DNA of 64,000 bases from Leptotrichia sp. oral taxon 879 str. F0557 (GCF_000469385.1 NZ_KI271304.1:74001-138000); one strand, 5' to 3'; positions 27,792-36,956 are shown, counted from the first letter of the stretch. Notes: generated from the sequence alone by a model not told the origin. Translations and numbers: made by a program.

Positions 27792-28556
27792 CTAATATTT
27801 TATCAAATAAGTTGCAGTTACTACTACTCTCATTTTTTTATAAATTTGATTAGCCTCATTTTCATTAATTTTTCTCACATCTTCTGTATCTTCTAGTATC
27901 TCAAATTGCCCTTGACTAATATTTTTTAGTCCACCAATTTCATTATTGTTTACTTTTAACATCTCAATTGCTCTTATTTCTGCATTTCGAGAAGCATCTA
28001 CTACCATATCTTTTTTATATCTTTCGATATTTGTTATAAAAAATTCCGGCTCATTTACCTGAATATTGTTACTTTGTAGCTTTAACTCTAATAATTTTTG
28101 AAAAAACTCTTCGACTTTGTCAATATTCTTCGTTACAATTGAAATTGTTTCAACTCCCTCATAATCTGAAATTTTAGCATTTTGCATAATTGGAGTAGAA
28201 ATTGCTGTTGTCTGCTGTTTTACATTCGATGAAGCTTCAATATAATTTGGCTGAATTCTTAAATTTCCAATACTATAATCATTTGAATCAATTTTTAGAT
28301 TTTTAATCAAATCTGTTGCCAATTTTTCTTTTTCTGATATACTTTTTTTCAATTCGTCGAGATTTTCATTTTTATCAGAAATTACGATATTTATGAGTGC
28401 CTTATCTGCTTTTATTCTACGTTCCGCTACTCCTTTTACTGTAATTCTGTTTTCATCTTTATTTGCTTTGTTCATGGCATTTGAAATTAATGCCGCAGAT
28501 ATTATTAATCCAAAGGACAATATCGTAGGAATTATTATAAATTGTATTTTTTTCAA
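27792..28556 (-). CDS. SIMPL (DUF541) domain exported protein
   Basis: 254 residues. One hydrophobic N-terminal segment (about 5-28) acts as signal anchor. The rest is the SIMPL fold: RITVKGVAERRIKADKALINIVIS at the start, KISDYEGVETISI in the middle and VVVTATYLIKY at the end. SIMPL proteins act in the periplasm and are linked to envelope stress. The specific role is unknown. It lies just upstream of efp in the transcription direction. Confidence 0.85.
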   Translation of the reverse strand: MKKIQFIIIPTILSFGLIISAALISNAMNKANKDENRITVKGVAERRIKADKALINIVISDKNENLDELKKSISEKEKLATDLIKNLKIDSNDYSIGNLRIQPNYIEASSNVKQQTTAISTPIMQNAKISDYEGVETISIVTKNIDKVEEFFQKLLELKLQSNNIQVNEPEFFITNIERYKKDMVVDASRNAEIRAIEMLKVNNNEIGGLKNISQGQFEILEDTEDVRKINENEANQIYKKMRVVVTATYLIKY

Positions 28557-28770
28557 TTTTTACTCCTTTTCTGAACTTTAAAACCTGCTACATAATTTAA
28601 ATTACTTAAAACTATGTTAATTTTATTTTTAAAATTTTTACCAAAATTATTTTATTTCAGTAATCCAATACTAAATTATATATGCAAGAGTTCTATCAAA
28701 TTATAGATTATTTTCAAAAAAAAGTCAATTATATATCAAAATTTTTTATTAAAAATTCTAAAACCTATAT

Positions 28771-28801
28771 AACAAAACAAGGGCAATAACTTCTACCCTT
28801 G
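28771..28801 (-). terminator. Terminator after the coiled-coil membrane protein gene
   Basis: CAAGGG and CCCTTG pair (12-base loop) and are followed on the minus strand by TTTTGTT. Confidence 0.65.
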
Positions 28802-28821
28802 ATTTATAATTTTATTTTTGA

Positions 28822-29676
28822 TTAATTACTTTGTTTATACATTAGCCATCCATTAAAATATAAAGATGTACTGTCACTTCCACTTACTCTTCTAATTTGG
28901 CCATTTTCCAAATACCATTTGTTTCTATTCATAACAGCGTTATAATTTTTTTCTTCAGCAAGATTTACAGTTACTGTTACAGGCCCTGTATGTCTTAAAG
29001 AACTTCCATTATTAATTACACAGTCCTGAAATGAAATATCAGCCATATATCCGTGCTGTGCATACGAATCTTCTACAGTATCAGTATCGAATGCCGATTC
29101 ACTGGCACTAGGATTTATACAATAACTTCCTTTTTTTACACCTACTGGACTTTTTACAACTAATTTTTCGTTACTTTCCTTAGGTGTCTCTTTTTTTTCT
29201 TCAACTTTTGGCTGTTCTACTTTTTTTGGTTCTTGCTGTTGCACAGTTTCAGGAGTTTGTATATTTGTTACAGCTGGTATATTTTGATTTTGTGATATTG
29301 CTGCCATTTCTTTTTTCAGATTTTCTTTTTTCTTCTTATTCTGGCTTCTTAGATAAAAAATTCCAGATCCAACTAAAACAATAAATATTGCAACTGCAGC
29401 TGCTAAAATTGTTGTCATTCTATTTGAAATATATTTTTCTTCAACATACTCTTCTTCATCTTCCTGCTCATTTCCTTTTGGGTCACTTGTATTTCTAATA
29501 GGTTTTTCCGCTTTACTTGTATTTGTAGCACTACTTCCTGCACCACCACCATAAACTGTTTTTTCCAGCTCTTCCTTCTGTTTTTGTAAATCCTGGATTT
29601 CCTTCTGACGTTTCAATTCTTCTATTTCTTTTTTCAACTGCTCTTTTACATTTTCACCAAATTGGTTGTCATCCAT
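28822..29676 (-). CDS. Coiled-coil, single-pass membrane protein with unique C-terminal domain
   Basis: 284 residues. The N-terminal helix (about 10-42, KKEIEELKRQKEIQDLQKQKEELEKT) is a coiled coil. A disordered acidic linker follows, with one membrane segment at about 87-108, then a Lys/Gln/Glu/Pro-rich linker to about 175. The C-terminal domain (about 180-284) has two Cys residues (GSYCINPS, FQDCVINN) that could form a disulfide outside the cell membrane. The N-terminal half is nearly the same as in the next gene upstream, but the C-terminal domain is different. Confidence 0.65.
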   Translation of the reverse strand: MDDNQFGENVKEQLKKEIEELKRQKEIQDLQKQKEELEKTVYGGGAGSSATNTSKAEKPIRNTSDPKGNEQEDEEEYVEEKYISNRMTTILAAAVAIFIVLVGSGIFYLRSQNKKKKENLKKEMAAISQNQNIPAVTNIQTPETVQQQEPKKVEQPKVEEKKETPKESNEKLVVKSPVGVKKGSYCINPSASESAFDTDTVEDSYAQHGYMADISFQDCVINNGSSLRHTGPVTVTVNLAEEKNYNAVMNRNKWYLENGQIRRVSGSDSTSLYFNGWLMYKQSN

Positions 29677-29744
29677 AATATCCTCCCATAAAGATTAACA
29701 ATATTTAATAACAGTAATTTTTATACTGTAATCATTAGATTCTT

Positions 29745-30617
29745 CTACATATCCAGGTTAAATGTCATCACTTTATTAAAATCTGAATTTGCTTCATCAG
29801 ATTGAGTCCATTCACCATTTACATTTGTATATGTCAAATCAAACGTTTTCTCAGAATATTTTAAATTGGAATCATTTAATTTTTGGTCAATTAATTCCTT
29901 CATCCATTTCATCGTTTGCTGTTCTATTGCCTCTTCCGATTTCCCTTTCAACTGTTGTGCATTATCAGCCGCTTTTTTATTAACGAGTGTCTTTATTTCT
30001 GATAAATCAGGATACTTCATTGTTACATTTAAAACAACTTTTCCTTGAGTTTCAGTTGCATTATTTATTTTGTAGTTAATTTTTTTGTATGCTTCCTTAA
30101 ATAAATTCATTGAATCAAGTTCATTTTTATCTGTTGTTATCGATGAATAATCACCCTTCTGTAAAATATTAATCACTTCTTTTAATGTGTTTTCTGCCGC
30201 TTCTTTTCCACTTCCTCCAGCTGTATTTGTTTGCGATGTTGTTATACTTGCCATATTCTGACTTTGTAAGATTGTCGAAACTGCTGATTTTTTTGCACTT
30301 TCCTTTTTTTTCTTGTTTTGTGCATTAATATAAAAAATTCCTGAACCTATAATAACGATAAATAATGCCGCTATACCAAATAAAATCATAATTTTCTTAT
30401 TCGAGAATGATTTTATTTCTTCTTTTTCATTCACTTCATTTTTTTCCTTGACTTCTTCATGCTTTTCGTCTGTACTTCCTCCTATGCTTCCAAACATTGT
30501 CTTTTCAAGTTCTTCTTTTTGTTTTTGAAGTTCCCGTATTTCTTTCTGACGTTTTAATTCTTGAATTTCTTTTTCTAATTCCTCTTTTGATTGTTCATTA
30601 AATTTTTTATTATCCAT
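29745..30617 (-). CDS. Coiled-coil, single-pass membrane protein with DUF-type C-terminal domain
   Basis: 290 residues. The N-terminal coiled coil (LEKEIQELKRQKEIRELQKQKEELEKT) and the membrane segment (about 78-98, IMILFGIAALFIVIIGSGIFY) match the downstream neighbour. The extracytoplasmic domain (about 140-290) has INYKINNATETQGKVVLNVTMKYPDL followed by a helix and a beta ending. This resembles DUF4878/DUF5105-type domains and the protein at 13509-14180. The ATG has AGGAGGA upstream. Function unknown. Confidence 0.65.
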   Translation of the reverse strand: MDNKKFNEQSKEELEKEIQELKRQKEIRELQKQKEELEKTMFGSIGGSTDEKHEEVKEKNEVNEKEEIKSFSNKKIMILFGIAALFIVIIGSGIFYINAQNKKKKESAKKSAVSTILQSQNMASITTSQTNTAGGSGKEAAENTLKEVINILQKGDYSSITTDKNELDSMNLFKEAYKKINYKINNATETQGKVVLNVTMKYPDLSEIKTLVNKKAADNAQQLKGKSEEAIEQQTMKWMKELIDQKLNDSNLKYSEKTFDLTYTNVNGEWTQSDEANSDFNKVMTFNLDM

Positions 30618-30762
30618 AATATATTCCTCCTAAAAATCATATCCATCTTTTACAGTAATTATTATACCATAATGTCTTAAAATTTTCAAGTTATTATAAC
30701 AGAATATTTTTTACTGTAATAATTATAATTGATTTAATTAGAAAAAATTAGATAATTGTATT

Positions 30763-31005
30763 CTACATTTGATAATTGAATAACATCACTCTATTAAATT
30801 GTGGATTGTCTCTTTCTAATTCCCAATTTCCATTTTGCTTTACATATACCATATCAAATGTTTCTTCTAAACACTTTAAATTGTTGTAATTTAATTTTTC
30901 ATTTATTACTTCTTTTAAAAATTTAATACTTTGTTTATCCACTTCATCATTTGATTTTCCAGCTAGCTGTTGTGCTTCTTTTAATACTTTATTTTGGATT
31001 TTCAA
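30763..31005 (-). pseudogene. Truncated duplicate of the 29745-30617 C-terminal domain
   Basis: 80 codons of which most match the last 75 residues of the neighbouring gene: AQQLAGKSNDEVDKQSIKFLKEVI versus AQQLKGKSEEAIEQQTMKWMKELI, and a shared ending FNRVMLFNYQM versus FNKVMTFNLDM. The first codon available is TTG without a ribosome site. The signal, coiled coil and membrane parts are missing. It is most likely the leftover of a tandem duplication. Confidence 0.75.
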
Positions 31006-31035
31006 AATTTTTTAAATAATTTATTTTAAGAAATA

Positions 31036-31665
31036 TTATCTTCCCCATTTTTCAGGATTCTTACTCCATTCCAAAGCAACTTTCGCTTCTTCCTGTGTCA
31101 AATAATCTGTTTGAGCTAATAATTTTATTAAAACATCAAAATTTGAAAGTGAACTAAATTTACAATTATATTTTGCATAATTTTCTTTTGCACTATCAAA
31201 TCCATAAGAAAAAATTGATTTTACTTCTAGTTCCTTCACTTCTTCCTTTTGAAGCACATCAACTGCAATAAGGCTGCTTTTACCTGTTGTAATCAAATCT
31301 TCAATTACAACGACTTTTTTCCCTTTAACCTCTGAACCTTCAATCTGTTTTCCTGCGCCATGATCTTTTGGTTTATTTCTCACATATGCAAGAGGTTTTT
31401 TCATTCTGTCAGCAATAAATGCAGCCCAAGGTATTCCAGCAGTTGCAACTCCTACAATCACATCCACATTTTTGTCAATTCTTTCAACAAATGCTTCTAC
31501 AATTATATCTCTCTCGTCTGAAAATCCTAATACATAACGATTATCGCAATAAATTGGACTCTTTATTCCAGATGCAAACGTAAAAGGCTCTCCTACATTG
31601 ATTTTTACTGCCTTCACATCAAATAATGCCTTTGCCACTTTTTCTTCCAATGTTAAATTAGCCAT
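31036..31665 (-). CDS. pyrE: Orotate phosphoribosyltransferase
   Basis: Joins orotate to PRPP to give OMP in UMP synthesis. 209 residues from the ATG at 31665 (AAAGGA upstream). The PRPP-binding motif is VVVIEDLITTGKS. The N-terminal region has FTFASGIKSPIYCDNR, the orotate site. It is the last pyr gene in the operon and follows pyrC. Confidence 0.94.
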   Translation of the reverse strand: MANLTLEEKVAKALFDVKAVKINVGEPFTFASGIKSPIYCDNRYVLGFSDERDIIVEAFVERIDKNVDVIVGVATAGIPWAAFIADRMKKPLAYVRNKPKDHGAGKQIEGSEVKGKKVVVIEDLITTGKSSLIAVDVLQKEEVKELEVKSIFSYGFDSAKENYAKYNCKFSSLSNFDVLIKLLAQTDYLTQEEAKVALEWSKNPEKWGR

Positions 31666-31745
31666 TTTATCATTTCCTTTCAAATTTTGATTTTTTGTTT
31701 TATTTCTAAGACTATTTATTAGTTATTAACATATAGGTAAACTAT

Positions 31746-33017
31746 TTACTCTGAAAATTTAATTTCTTTTCCTTTATGAATATCATTAATTTTTCCATTT
31801 TCATAAATAATTTTTCCATTTACAATTGTCATTGTGTTTTTTCCTTTTAATTTCCAGTTTTCATAAGGAGTCCAGCCACATTTTGATTCAATTGTGTCAT
31901 CTACACCGACAATCCACTCTTTTTGTGTATCAACTACAATTATATCAGCAAAAAAACCTTCCTGCAGCTTTCCTCTTTTTTCAATTTTCATTATTTTTGC
32001 AGGATTTTCACACATTAACTTTTGTATTGTTTCAAGTGATATTTTCCCTTCGTTAGAGGCATTTATCATAAGTGCAAGTGAAGTTTCGACTCCTGGCATT
32101 CCAAATGTAATTTTTTCCAATTTTTCACTTATTAGATGTGGTGCGTGATCTGTTCCAATTGTATCAACTTCTCCTTGATTTATTGCCTCCCACAAAAATT
32201 CATTATCAGATTTTTCTCTTAATTCAGGTTTCATTCTTAGAAGCATTTTATTCCGCTCTGTACTTTCACGAATCTCAGTATTTAAAAATAAATGATGAGG
32301 GGTAACTTCAGCATAAATTGGATGTTCTTTTGTATTCAAATCATCATTTTTTTTGGCATTTATAACTTTTTTCAATTCATTTTCTGATGGGATATGACAG
32401 ACATAAAGCCCTTTTCCACAATTTTTATTTAATTCTATTGCTTTGTCAATCATTTCATTCTCAGCGTGAACCAGTACCAATTCAGAATTTTCAAATACCT
32501 TTCTCAAAATTTTATCATCTTCAATAAGCATCTCTCCAGTTGTTACATTCATAAAAATTTTTACTGTGTTTGCTTCGCCATTTCTCAAAACCTTTTTTAT
32601 TTCCTCAATGTTATCATTTTTACTTCCACCAAAATGGAATCCAAAATTTACAATTGACTTTTTACTTGCTAATTTTTTCTTTTCCAGCAAATTTTCTAAC
32701 GTTGTGGTCGTCGGAATTGTGTTTGGCATATCATAAAAAGTCGTAATACCAGCTTTGGCACACGCACGTGAACCTGTTGTAAAATCCTCTTTGTACGTAA
32801 TTCCCGGCTCTCTCATGTGTGTATGCACATCTATAACTCCTGGCATTACTAACTTTCCTTCAATATCAATAATTCGTGCATTTTCATTATTTTTAAATCT
32901 ACTTTCATCAATATTTTCAGAAATTTTTTCAATAATTTCTCCATTTATCAAAATTTCAATTTTTTTTCCAAAAATATCTATTCCATTTTTTAGAATGATA
33001 ATTTTATCATCTTCCAT
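31746..33017 (-). CDS. pyrC: Dihydroorotase
   Basis: Cyclises carbamoyl-aspartate to dihydroorotate. 423 residues, amidohydrolase fold. The metal-binding motif is DVHTHMREPG. Further His ligands can be read in VLVHAENEM and TPHHLFL, and the catalytic Asp in GTDHAPH. This is a type I (pyrC of the long, Gram-positive-like class) enzyme. It lies in the pyr operon between an exported protein gene and pyrE. Confidence 0.94.
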   Translation of the reverse strand: MEDDKIIILKNGIDIFGKKIEILINGEIIEKISENIDESRFKNNENARIIDIEGKLVMPGVIDVHTHMREPGITYKEDFTTGSRACAKAGITTFYDMPNTIPTTTTLENLLEKKKLASKKSIVNFGFHFGGSKNDNIEEIKKVLRNGEANTVKIFMNVTTGEMLIEDDKILRKVFENSELVLVHAENEMIDKAIELNKNCGKGLYVCHIPSENELKKVINAKKNDDLNTKEHPIYAEVTPHHLFLNTEIRESTERNKMLLRMKPELREKSDNEFLWEAINQGEVDTIGTDHAPHLISEKLEKITFGMPGVETSLALMINASNEGKISLETIQKLMCENPAKIMKIEKRGKLQEGFFADIIVVDTQKEWIVGVDDTIESKCGWTPYENWKLKGKNTMTIVNGKIIYENGKINDIHKGKEIKFSE

Positions 33018-33128
33018 TTTTGCTCCTAAATTTTATAAAATAGACTCAAACTCCTTTAATTATACAATAAAATTAAACAAATTTATTTTTGAATATACTG
33101 AAGGAGCTTTACTAGAGTATCGAGTTTT

Positions 33129-33554
33129 TTATTTTCCTTCTAAACTTTTTAACATTCTTTCCATTCTTATAAGTTGAAGTCTCATTTTTTCATCTGCAGA
33201 AAGATCTTTTTCTGTATTTTTTCTACTTTTTTCTTCTGCTTTTTGTCGTTTTGTCTTAACAGGTTTTTTCTTTTTTTCTGTTCTTGCAGGTGCAGCTGAT
33301 CTTATATCTTCTGCCTTTATTTCATTATTTTCTGGTGATGAAGTCAATGTTTCTGGAGTTGCACTTTCTACTTCCTCATAATTTTTTTGTACTTTAGAGA
33401 CTTCTTCTACAGTAGATTTTTCAGTTTCTTCATTTTGAACTTGTTTTACTTCTATTTTCTTTGGTGTTTGAGCTTTTGTATTCTTAATTTCACTATATGC
33501 TGCCTGACTTGTTAAAAATACTCCTAATAATAGTAATAATGCTTTGTTTTTCAT
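33129..33554 (-). CDS. Small exported Lys/Glu-rich protein within the pyr operon
   Basis: 141 residues. Residues 1-21 are a signal peptide ending AYS. The mature part is charged, with Thr/Pro/Glu in the middle and a basic stretch (about 93-115, with KKKKPVKTKRQ). A short helical ending (DEKMRLQLIRMERMLKSLEGK) follows. No known domain. It sits between pyrF and pyrC and is probably cotranscribed, but nothing links it to pyrimidines. Confidence 0.6.
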   Translation of the reverse strand: MKNKALLLLLGVFLTSQAAYSEIKNTKAQTPKKIEVKQVQNEETEKSTVEEVSKVQKNYEEVESATPETLTSSPENNEIKAEDIRSAAPARTEKKKKPVKTKRQKAEEKSRKNTEKDLSADEKMRLQLIRMERMLKSLEGK

Positions 33555-33654
33555 AATTTTTCTCCTTCTATATCATTTTATTTTTATAAGTTTACTTATT
33601 ATTTTACCATATCTTTACAATATTTGTAATTATTTTTGTAAAAATTTATAAAAT

Positions 33655-34395
33655 TTATAATGCTTCTGAAATTTCCTCCAAAATTAATTTTGCACTTTCT
33701 GCTGGATTTACAGCCCTAGTTATTGGACGCCCGACTACAAGAAAATCTACCCCCTGTTTTATCGCATCTGCTGGCGTCATAATTCGTGTCTGGTCATCAT
33801 TACTTTTCCCATCAGCATTTAATGTAAATTTAGGACGTACCCCAGGACAAACTGTTACGAATTTCTCTCCTAATTTTTCCTTTACATCCTTTGCCTCCTG
33901 CGGTGAACACACAATTCCATGCATTCCATTGTTTCTAGCAAGTGTTGCAAGATTCAAAACAATTTCCTCTAATTTCGAGTCACTTTTAAACATTTCAAAA
34001 ATGTCATTTTCTCCCAAGTTTGTCAAAATTGTCACTCCAATTAAAAGGCTTTCTGATTTACTTTCCTTTACCAATTCAGCAACTTCTCTCATAGTTTTGC
34101 TTCCATTTGAACAATGAATATTAAACATAAATACATTTTTTTTAATAGCATTCGCACAAGCCATTTTTACAGTGTTTGTAATATCGTGAAATTTTAAATC
34201 CAAAAATACCTTTTTCCCCTTTTCGTGCAAATAATCTATTAATTTTCCATCTGTATTAAGATAACTCTCAAGTCCAACTTTATACATTGAAATATTATCT
34301 CCAAGCTTCTCTACAAGTCTTTTCGCATCTTCCATGTTATCATAATCTAGTGCAACAAATATTCTATCTTTTGCTCTCTCATCAATTCTAGCCAT
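33655..34395 (-). CDS. pyrF: Orotidine 5'-phosphate decarboxylase
   Basis: Last step to UMP. 246 residues. The catalytic motif is VFLDLKFHDI with the Asp-x-Lys-x-x-x-Asp pattern, and the phosphate-binding end reads FLVVGRPITRA. The sequence is of the group that starts with FVALDYDN. The start follows AAGGAAGGAAG, which lies in the decayed gene just before it; its ATG begins one base after that gene's extended stop. Confidence 0.94.
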   Translation of the reverse strand: MARIDERAKDRIFVALDYDNMEDAKRLVEKLGDNISMYKVGLESYLNTDGKLIDYLHEKGKKVFLDLKFHDITNTVKMACANAIKKNVFMFNIHCSNGSKTMREVAELVKESKSESLLIGVTILTNLGENDIFEMFKSDSKLEEIVLNLATLARNNGMHGIVCSPQEAKDVKEKLGEKFVTVCPGVRPKFTLNADGKSNDDQTRIMTPADAIKQGVDFLVVGRPITRAVNPAESAKLILEEISEAL

Positions 34396-34396
34396 T

Positions 34397-34798
34397 CTAA
34401 TCTTCCTTCCTTTTAACTTCCTTTATTTCAAACATTCCCATAAAAATTAGAATCAAAATTTCTAAAATAAATATTGGAATTGCAATAAAAACAGCTGTTT
34501 AATGTATATTCATAATTAATGCTGCCATTAAAATCTGAAAGACAAAAATAATTCCCCATGCTTTAAAATGAAGTGTTATTCTGTAGTTTTGATTATCTGA
34601 TTCCACATTTATAACTTTTTTAGGAGTTTTTATTAAAAAATTATTGCATACTTGAAGTGTCTGTTCTCCATAGTCTACATCAATTTCTGTTTTTTCATTA
34701 AATTTTACTTCTACAATTTTTTCATCATTTATTTTTAATTTAAACCTATCTCCTGCACTATTAGAAGATATTTTTGATTCTATAATTATTTTAGGCAT
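34397..34798 (-). pseudogene. Small membrane protein gene with in-frame stop
   Basis: From the ATG at 34798 the frame reads 99 residues to a TAA at 34501-34499, then stays open for another 33 codons in the same frame up to a TAG at 34399-34397. The extension (starting TAVFIAIPIFILEILILIF) is a second membrane segment with a charged tail. The whole matches the layout of the intact protein at 6418-6795. So a nonsense mutation probably split a 133-codon gene. The short product may still be made. Confidence 0.6.
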
Positions 34799-34832
34799 TG
34801 ATCTTTCCTTTCTTTAATAAACTATTCTTAAA

Positions 34833-35324
34833 TTATTGAATTTGTATTTCATCTTCCAAAATTACTTTTTCACAATAAAAACATTTATATTTCGATTTTT
34901 CTTCCAAATTATTTTTATCTAAATTTTCAGAATCTTCTTTTATACGAATAAATTTTGTTTCAATATTTTCGTGATTTGAAATACATTTTGGATTATCACA
35001 TTTCATAAGTCCGATAACTTTATCCAATTTTTCTAATTTCGACTTTTCTACAACTTCATAATTATCAATTATGTTTATTGTGACATTTGGAGCTAGCAGT
35101 GAAATATTGTTTAATTCCTTTTCTTCTAATATTTTTTCCTCAATCTTTATAATCCCTTTTCTCCCAAGTGAGCTGCTTGGCATATTTGTTGCGACTGTGA
35201 TTCTTTCACTATATTCCTTTAATTTTAAAATTTCTACAATTGCAAAAACTTTTTCTGACGGGATGTGATCTATTACAATTCCATGTTTTATTGCCCGTAT
35301 CAGTAATTCTCTTCCTTCAGACAT
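34833..35324 (-). CDS. pyrI: Aspartate carbamoyltransferase regulatory subunit
   Basis: 163 residues. The allosteric N-terminal domain (about 1-100, IKHGIVIDHIPSEKVFAIVEIL) binds nucleotides, and the zinc domain has a CX4C and a CX2C pair (KCDNPKC, KCFYC). PyrI makes ATCase sensitive to CTP and ATP. It follows pyrB in the same direction with a 49-base gap. Confidence 0.94.
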   Translation of the reverse strand: MSEGRELLIRAIKHGIVIDHIPSEKVFAIVEILKLKEYSERITVATNMPSSSLGRKGIIKIEEKILEEKELNNISLLAPNVTINIIDNYEVVEKSKLEKLDKVIGLMKCDNPKCISNHENIETKFIRIKEDSENLDKNNLEEKSKYKCFYCEKVILEDEIQIQ

Positions 35325-35373
35325 AACCTTTTCCTTTCTTAGAATATAAATTTTCTATTTTAAAATAATAAAT

Positions 35374-36306
35374 TTACAGAAAAAACTCCTTATCTTTTTT
35401 TAAAACAGCCATCATCATTGCCTGTCTTACAGGAATCCCATTTTTAGCCTGTTTAAAGTATAAAGCATATTTTGTGTTATCTAAATTTGTATCAATTTCA
35501 TCTACTCTTGGCAAAGGATGCAAAATTATCATATCATCTTTACATTTTCCTTCGATATTTTCACGGTTTATAACATAAATACCCCTTACTTTCTCATAAT
35601 CTTCAATATCTGGAAATCTTTCCTTCTGAATCCGAGTCATGTAAAAAACGTCAATTTTATCAAGACAATCCCTGAAATCCTCTAAAATTTCATATTTTAT
35701 CCCATTTTTTTTCAGATCTTCCAATAAATAATCAGGCATTTGCAAAATTTGTGGTGCTACAAAATAAATTACTGATTTAAAATGTGTAAGTGCCTTTACT
35801 AATGAATGAACTGTCCTTCCATACTTCAAATCCCCAACAAATGCAATTTGTAAATTTTCAAGTGTCCCTTTTTCCTCTAAAATTGTGTACAAATCGAGTA
35901 AAGTCTGGCTAGGGTGCTGATTAGAGCCATCTCCTGCATTAATTACAGGTTTTTGTGATGTTTCTGAGGCAAGCCGCGCTGCTCCGTCAAACGGGTGTCT
36001 TACAACTATTACATCTGAATATGCTTCCACCATTTTTATTGTATCTCTAAAGGATTCCCCTTTTTTTACAGACGACTGCTCCACAGGCGGTAATGATAAA
36101 ACATTTGCACCAAGCCGCATTGCAGCAGATTCAAACGACATTTTAGTACGTGTACTTGGCTCAAAAAACAAAGTAGAAATTATTTTCCCACGCAAAAACT
36201 TAAATTTTTCCTCTTCCGAACAGTCTTCAATCTTCCTTGCCAGCTCTAAAATATCAAGAATTTCCTTTTTCCCCATATCATTCATAGAAATAATATTTTC
36301 CACCAC
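35374..36306 (-). CDS. pyrB: Aspartate carbamoyltransferase catalytic subunit
   Basis: 310 residues. The committed step of pyrimidine synthesis: carbamoyl phosphate plus aspartate. The carbamoyl-phosphate motif is FFEPSTRTKMSFESA. VRHPFDGAA and HPLPRVDEI are the other active-site loops. The start is one of two adjacent GTG codons after GGGAGAG. It is the first gene of the pyr operon. Confidence 0.95.
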   Translation of the reverse strand: MVENIISMNDMGKKEILDILELARKIEDCSEEEKFKFLRGKIISTLFFEPSTRTKMSFESAAMRLGANVLSLPPVEQSSVKKGESFRDTIKMVEAYSDVIVVRHPFDGAARLASETSQKPVINAGDGSNQHPSQTLLDLYTILEEKGTLENLQIAFVGDLKYGRTVHSLVKALTHFKSVIYFVAPQILQMPDYLLEDLKKNGIKYEILEDFRDCLDKIDVFYMTRIQKERFPDIEDYEKVRGIYVINRENIEGKCKDDMIILHPLPRVDEIDTNLDNTKYALYFKQAKNGIPVRQAMMMAVLKKDKEFFL

Positions 36307-36342
36307 TATCTCTCCCTTGAATTCTTATTTTTTCCTAAATTT

Positions 36343-36371
36343 ATGATAACAAATTTTAATACCATTTGCAA
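36343..36371 (-). promoter_or_regulatory. Promoter of the pyr operon
   Basis: On the minus strand TTGCAA and TATCAT are separated by 17 bases. The region to the pyrB start is only about 35 bases, too short for a PyrR attenuator, and no such structure was seen. Confidence 0.6.
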
Positions 36372-36585
36372 ACTTTTCTTTGAATAATAATTTTTTTATA
36401 TGCTTGGATAAAATTAAATAATCATAACTACTATATTTAATACTAAGCCCCCTTTTGAAAATAGGAATAAATTTTTATAATAGAGTTGTTTGATAATTAA
36501 TTCATAATCATTCAACTAAATTGTTTTTTATTATTTTTTGGACATTTTATTAATAAATATTTTTTCATATTACTATGTTTTTTCT
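36372..36585. other. AT-rich intergenic DNA, nothing recognised
   Basis: About 210 bases of very AT-rich DNA upstream of the pyr promoter. No gene or structure is supported. Together with the following repeat it makes a gene-free stretch of roughly 600 bases. Confidence 0.4.
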
Positions 36586-36816
36586 TTTTTATTTTCGTAG
36601 GATTGCTATTGCCTTTTTATTTTCGTAGGATTGCTCATTGCCGCAAAACCTTATCTTGCAGTAAAGGTTTGTCCTAATAATCAAAATTATGGCAAGAATT
36701 GCTACGCAATAACCTATTGGCTAGTCTACGACACTTTCTGCACTGACAAAAAACTCGCTATGCTCAGACAGTTTTGCCAGCACAGAAAAATGCTCCGACG
36801 GATTAATTTATACTAG
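36586..36816. repeat. GC-richer repeat island with two 22-bp direct repeats
   Basis: TTTTTATTTTCGTAGGATTG(CT) occurs at 36586-36607 and again at 36614-36635, each followed by (C)ATTGCC. The next 180 bases are clearly less AT-rich than the flanks. A 61-codon frame runs through but has no ribosome site and looks non-protein-like. It may be an interspersed repeat of this lineage. Confidence 0.45.
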
Positions 36817-36956
36817 AATCTGTTTAAAAAGTGAAAATTATGTTTTAATCATTTGAAAATATTAAGTTTATATCCTTTAATTAGAAAAATTTGTAATAAA
36901 TTCCTTATTTAAATGAGGTTTAGTATAACTTTAAAAACTTTGATACAAATAAAAAT

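Noticed and set aside
36307-36342. PyrR-binding attenuator before pyrB
   Set aside because: The leader is only about 35 bases and has no terminator or anti-antiterminator pattern.
36586-36635. CRISPR-like repeat
   Set aside because: Only two copies, six to seven bases apart, with no spacers of proper length and no cas genes.
36631-36816. 61-codon frame in the repeat island
   Set aside because: No ribosome site, TTG-like start, and odd Cys/Tyr/Arg composition. It is better explained as a by-product of the repeat.
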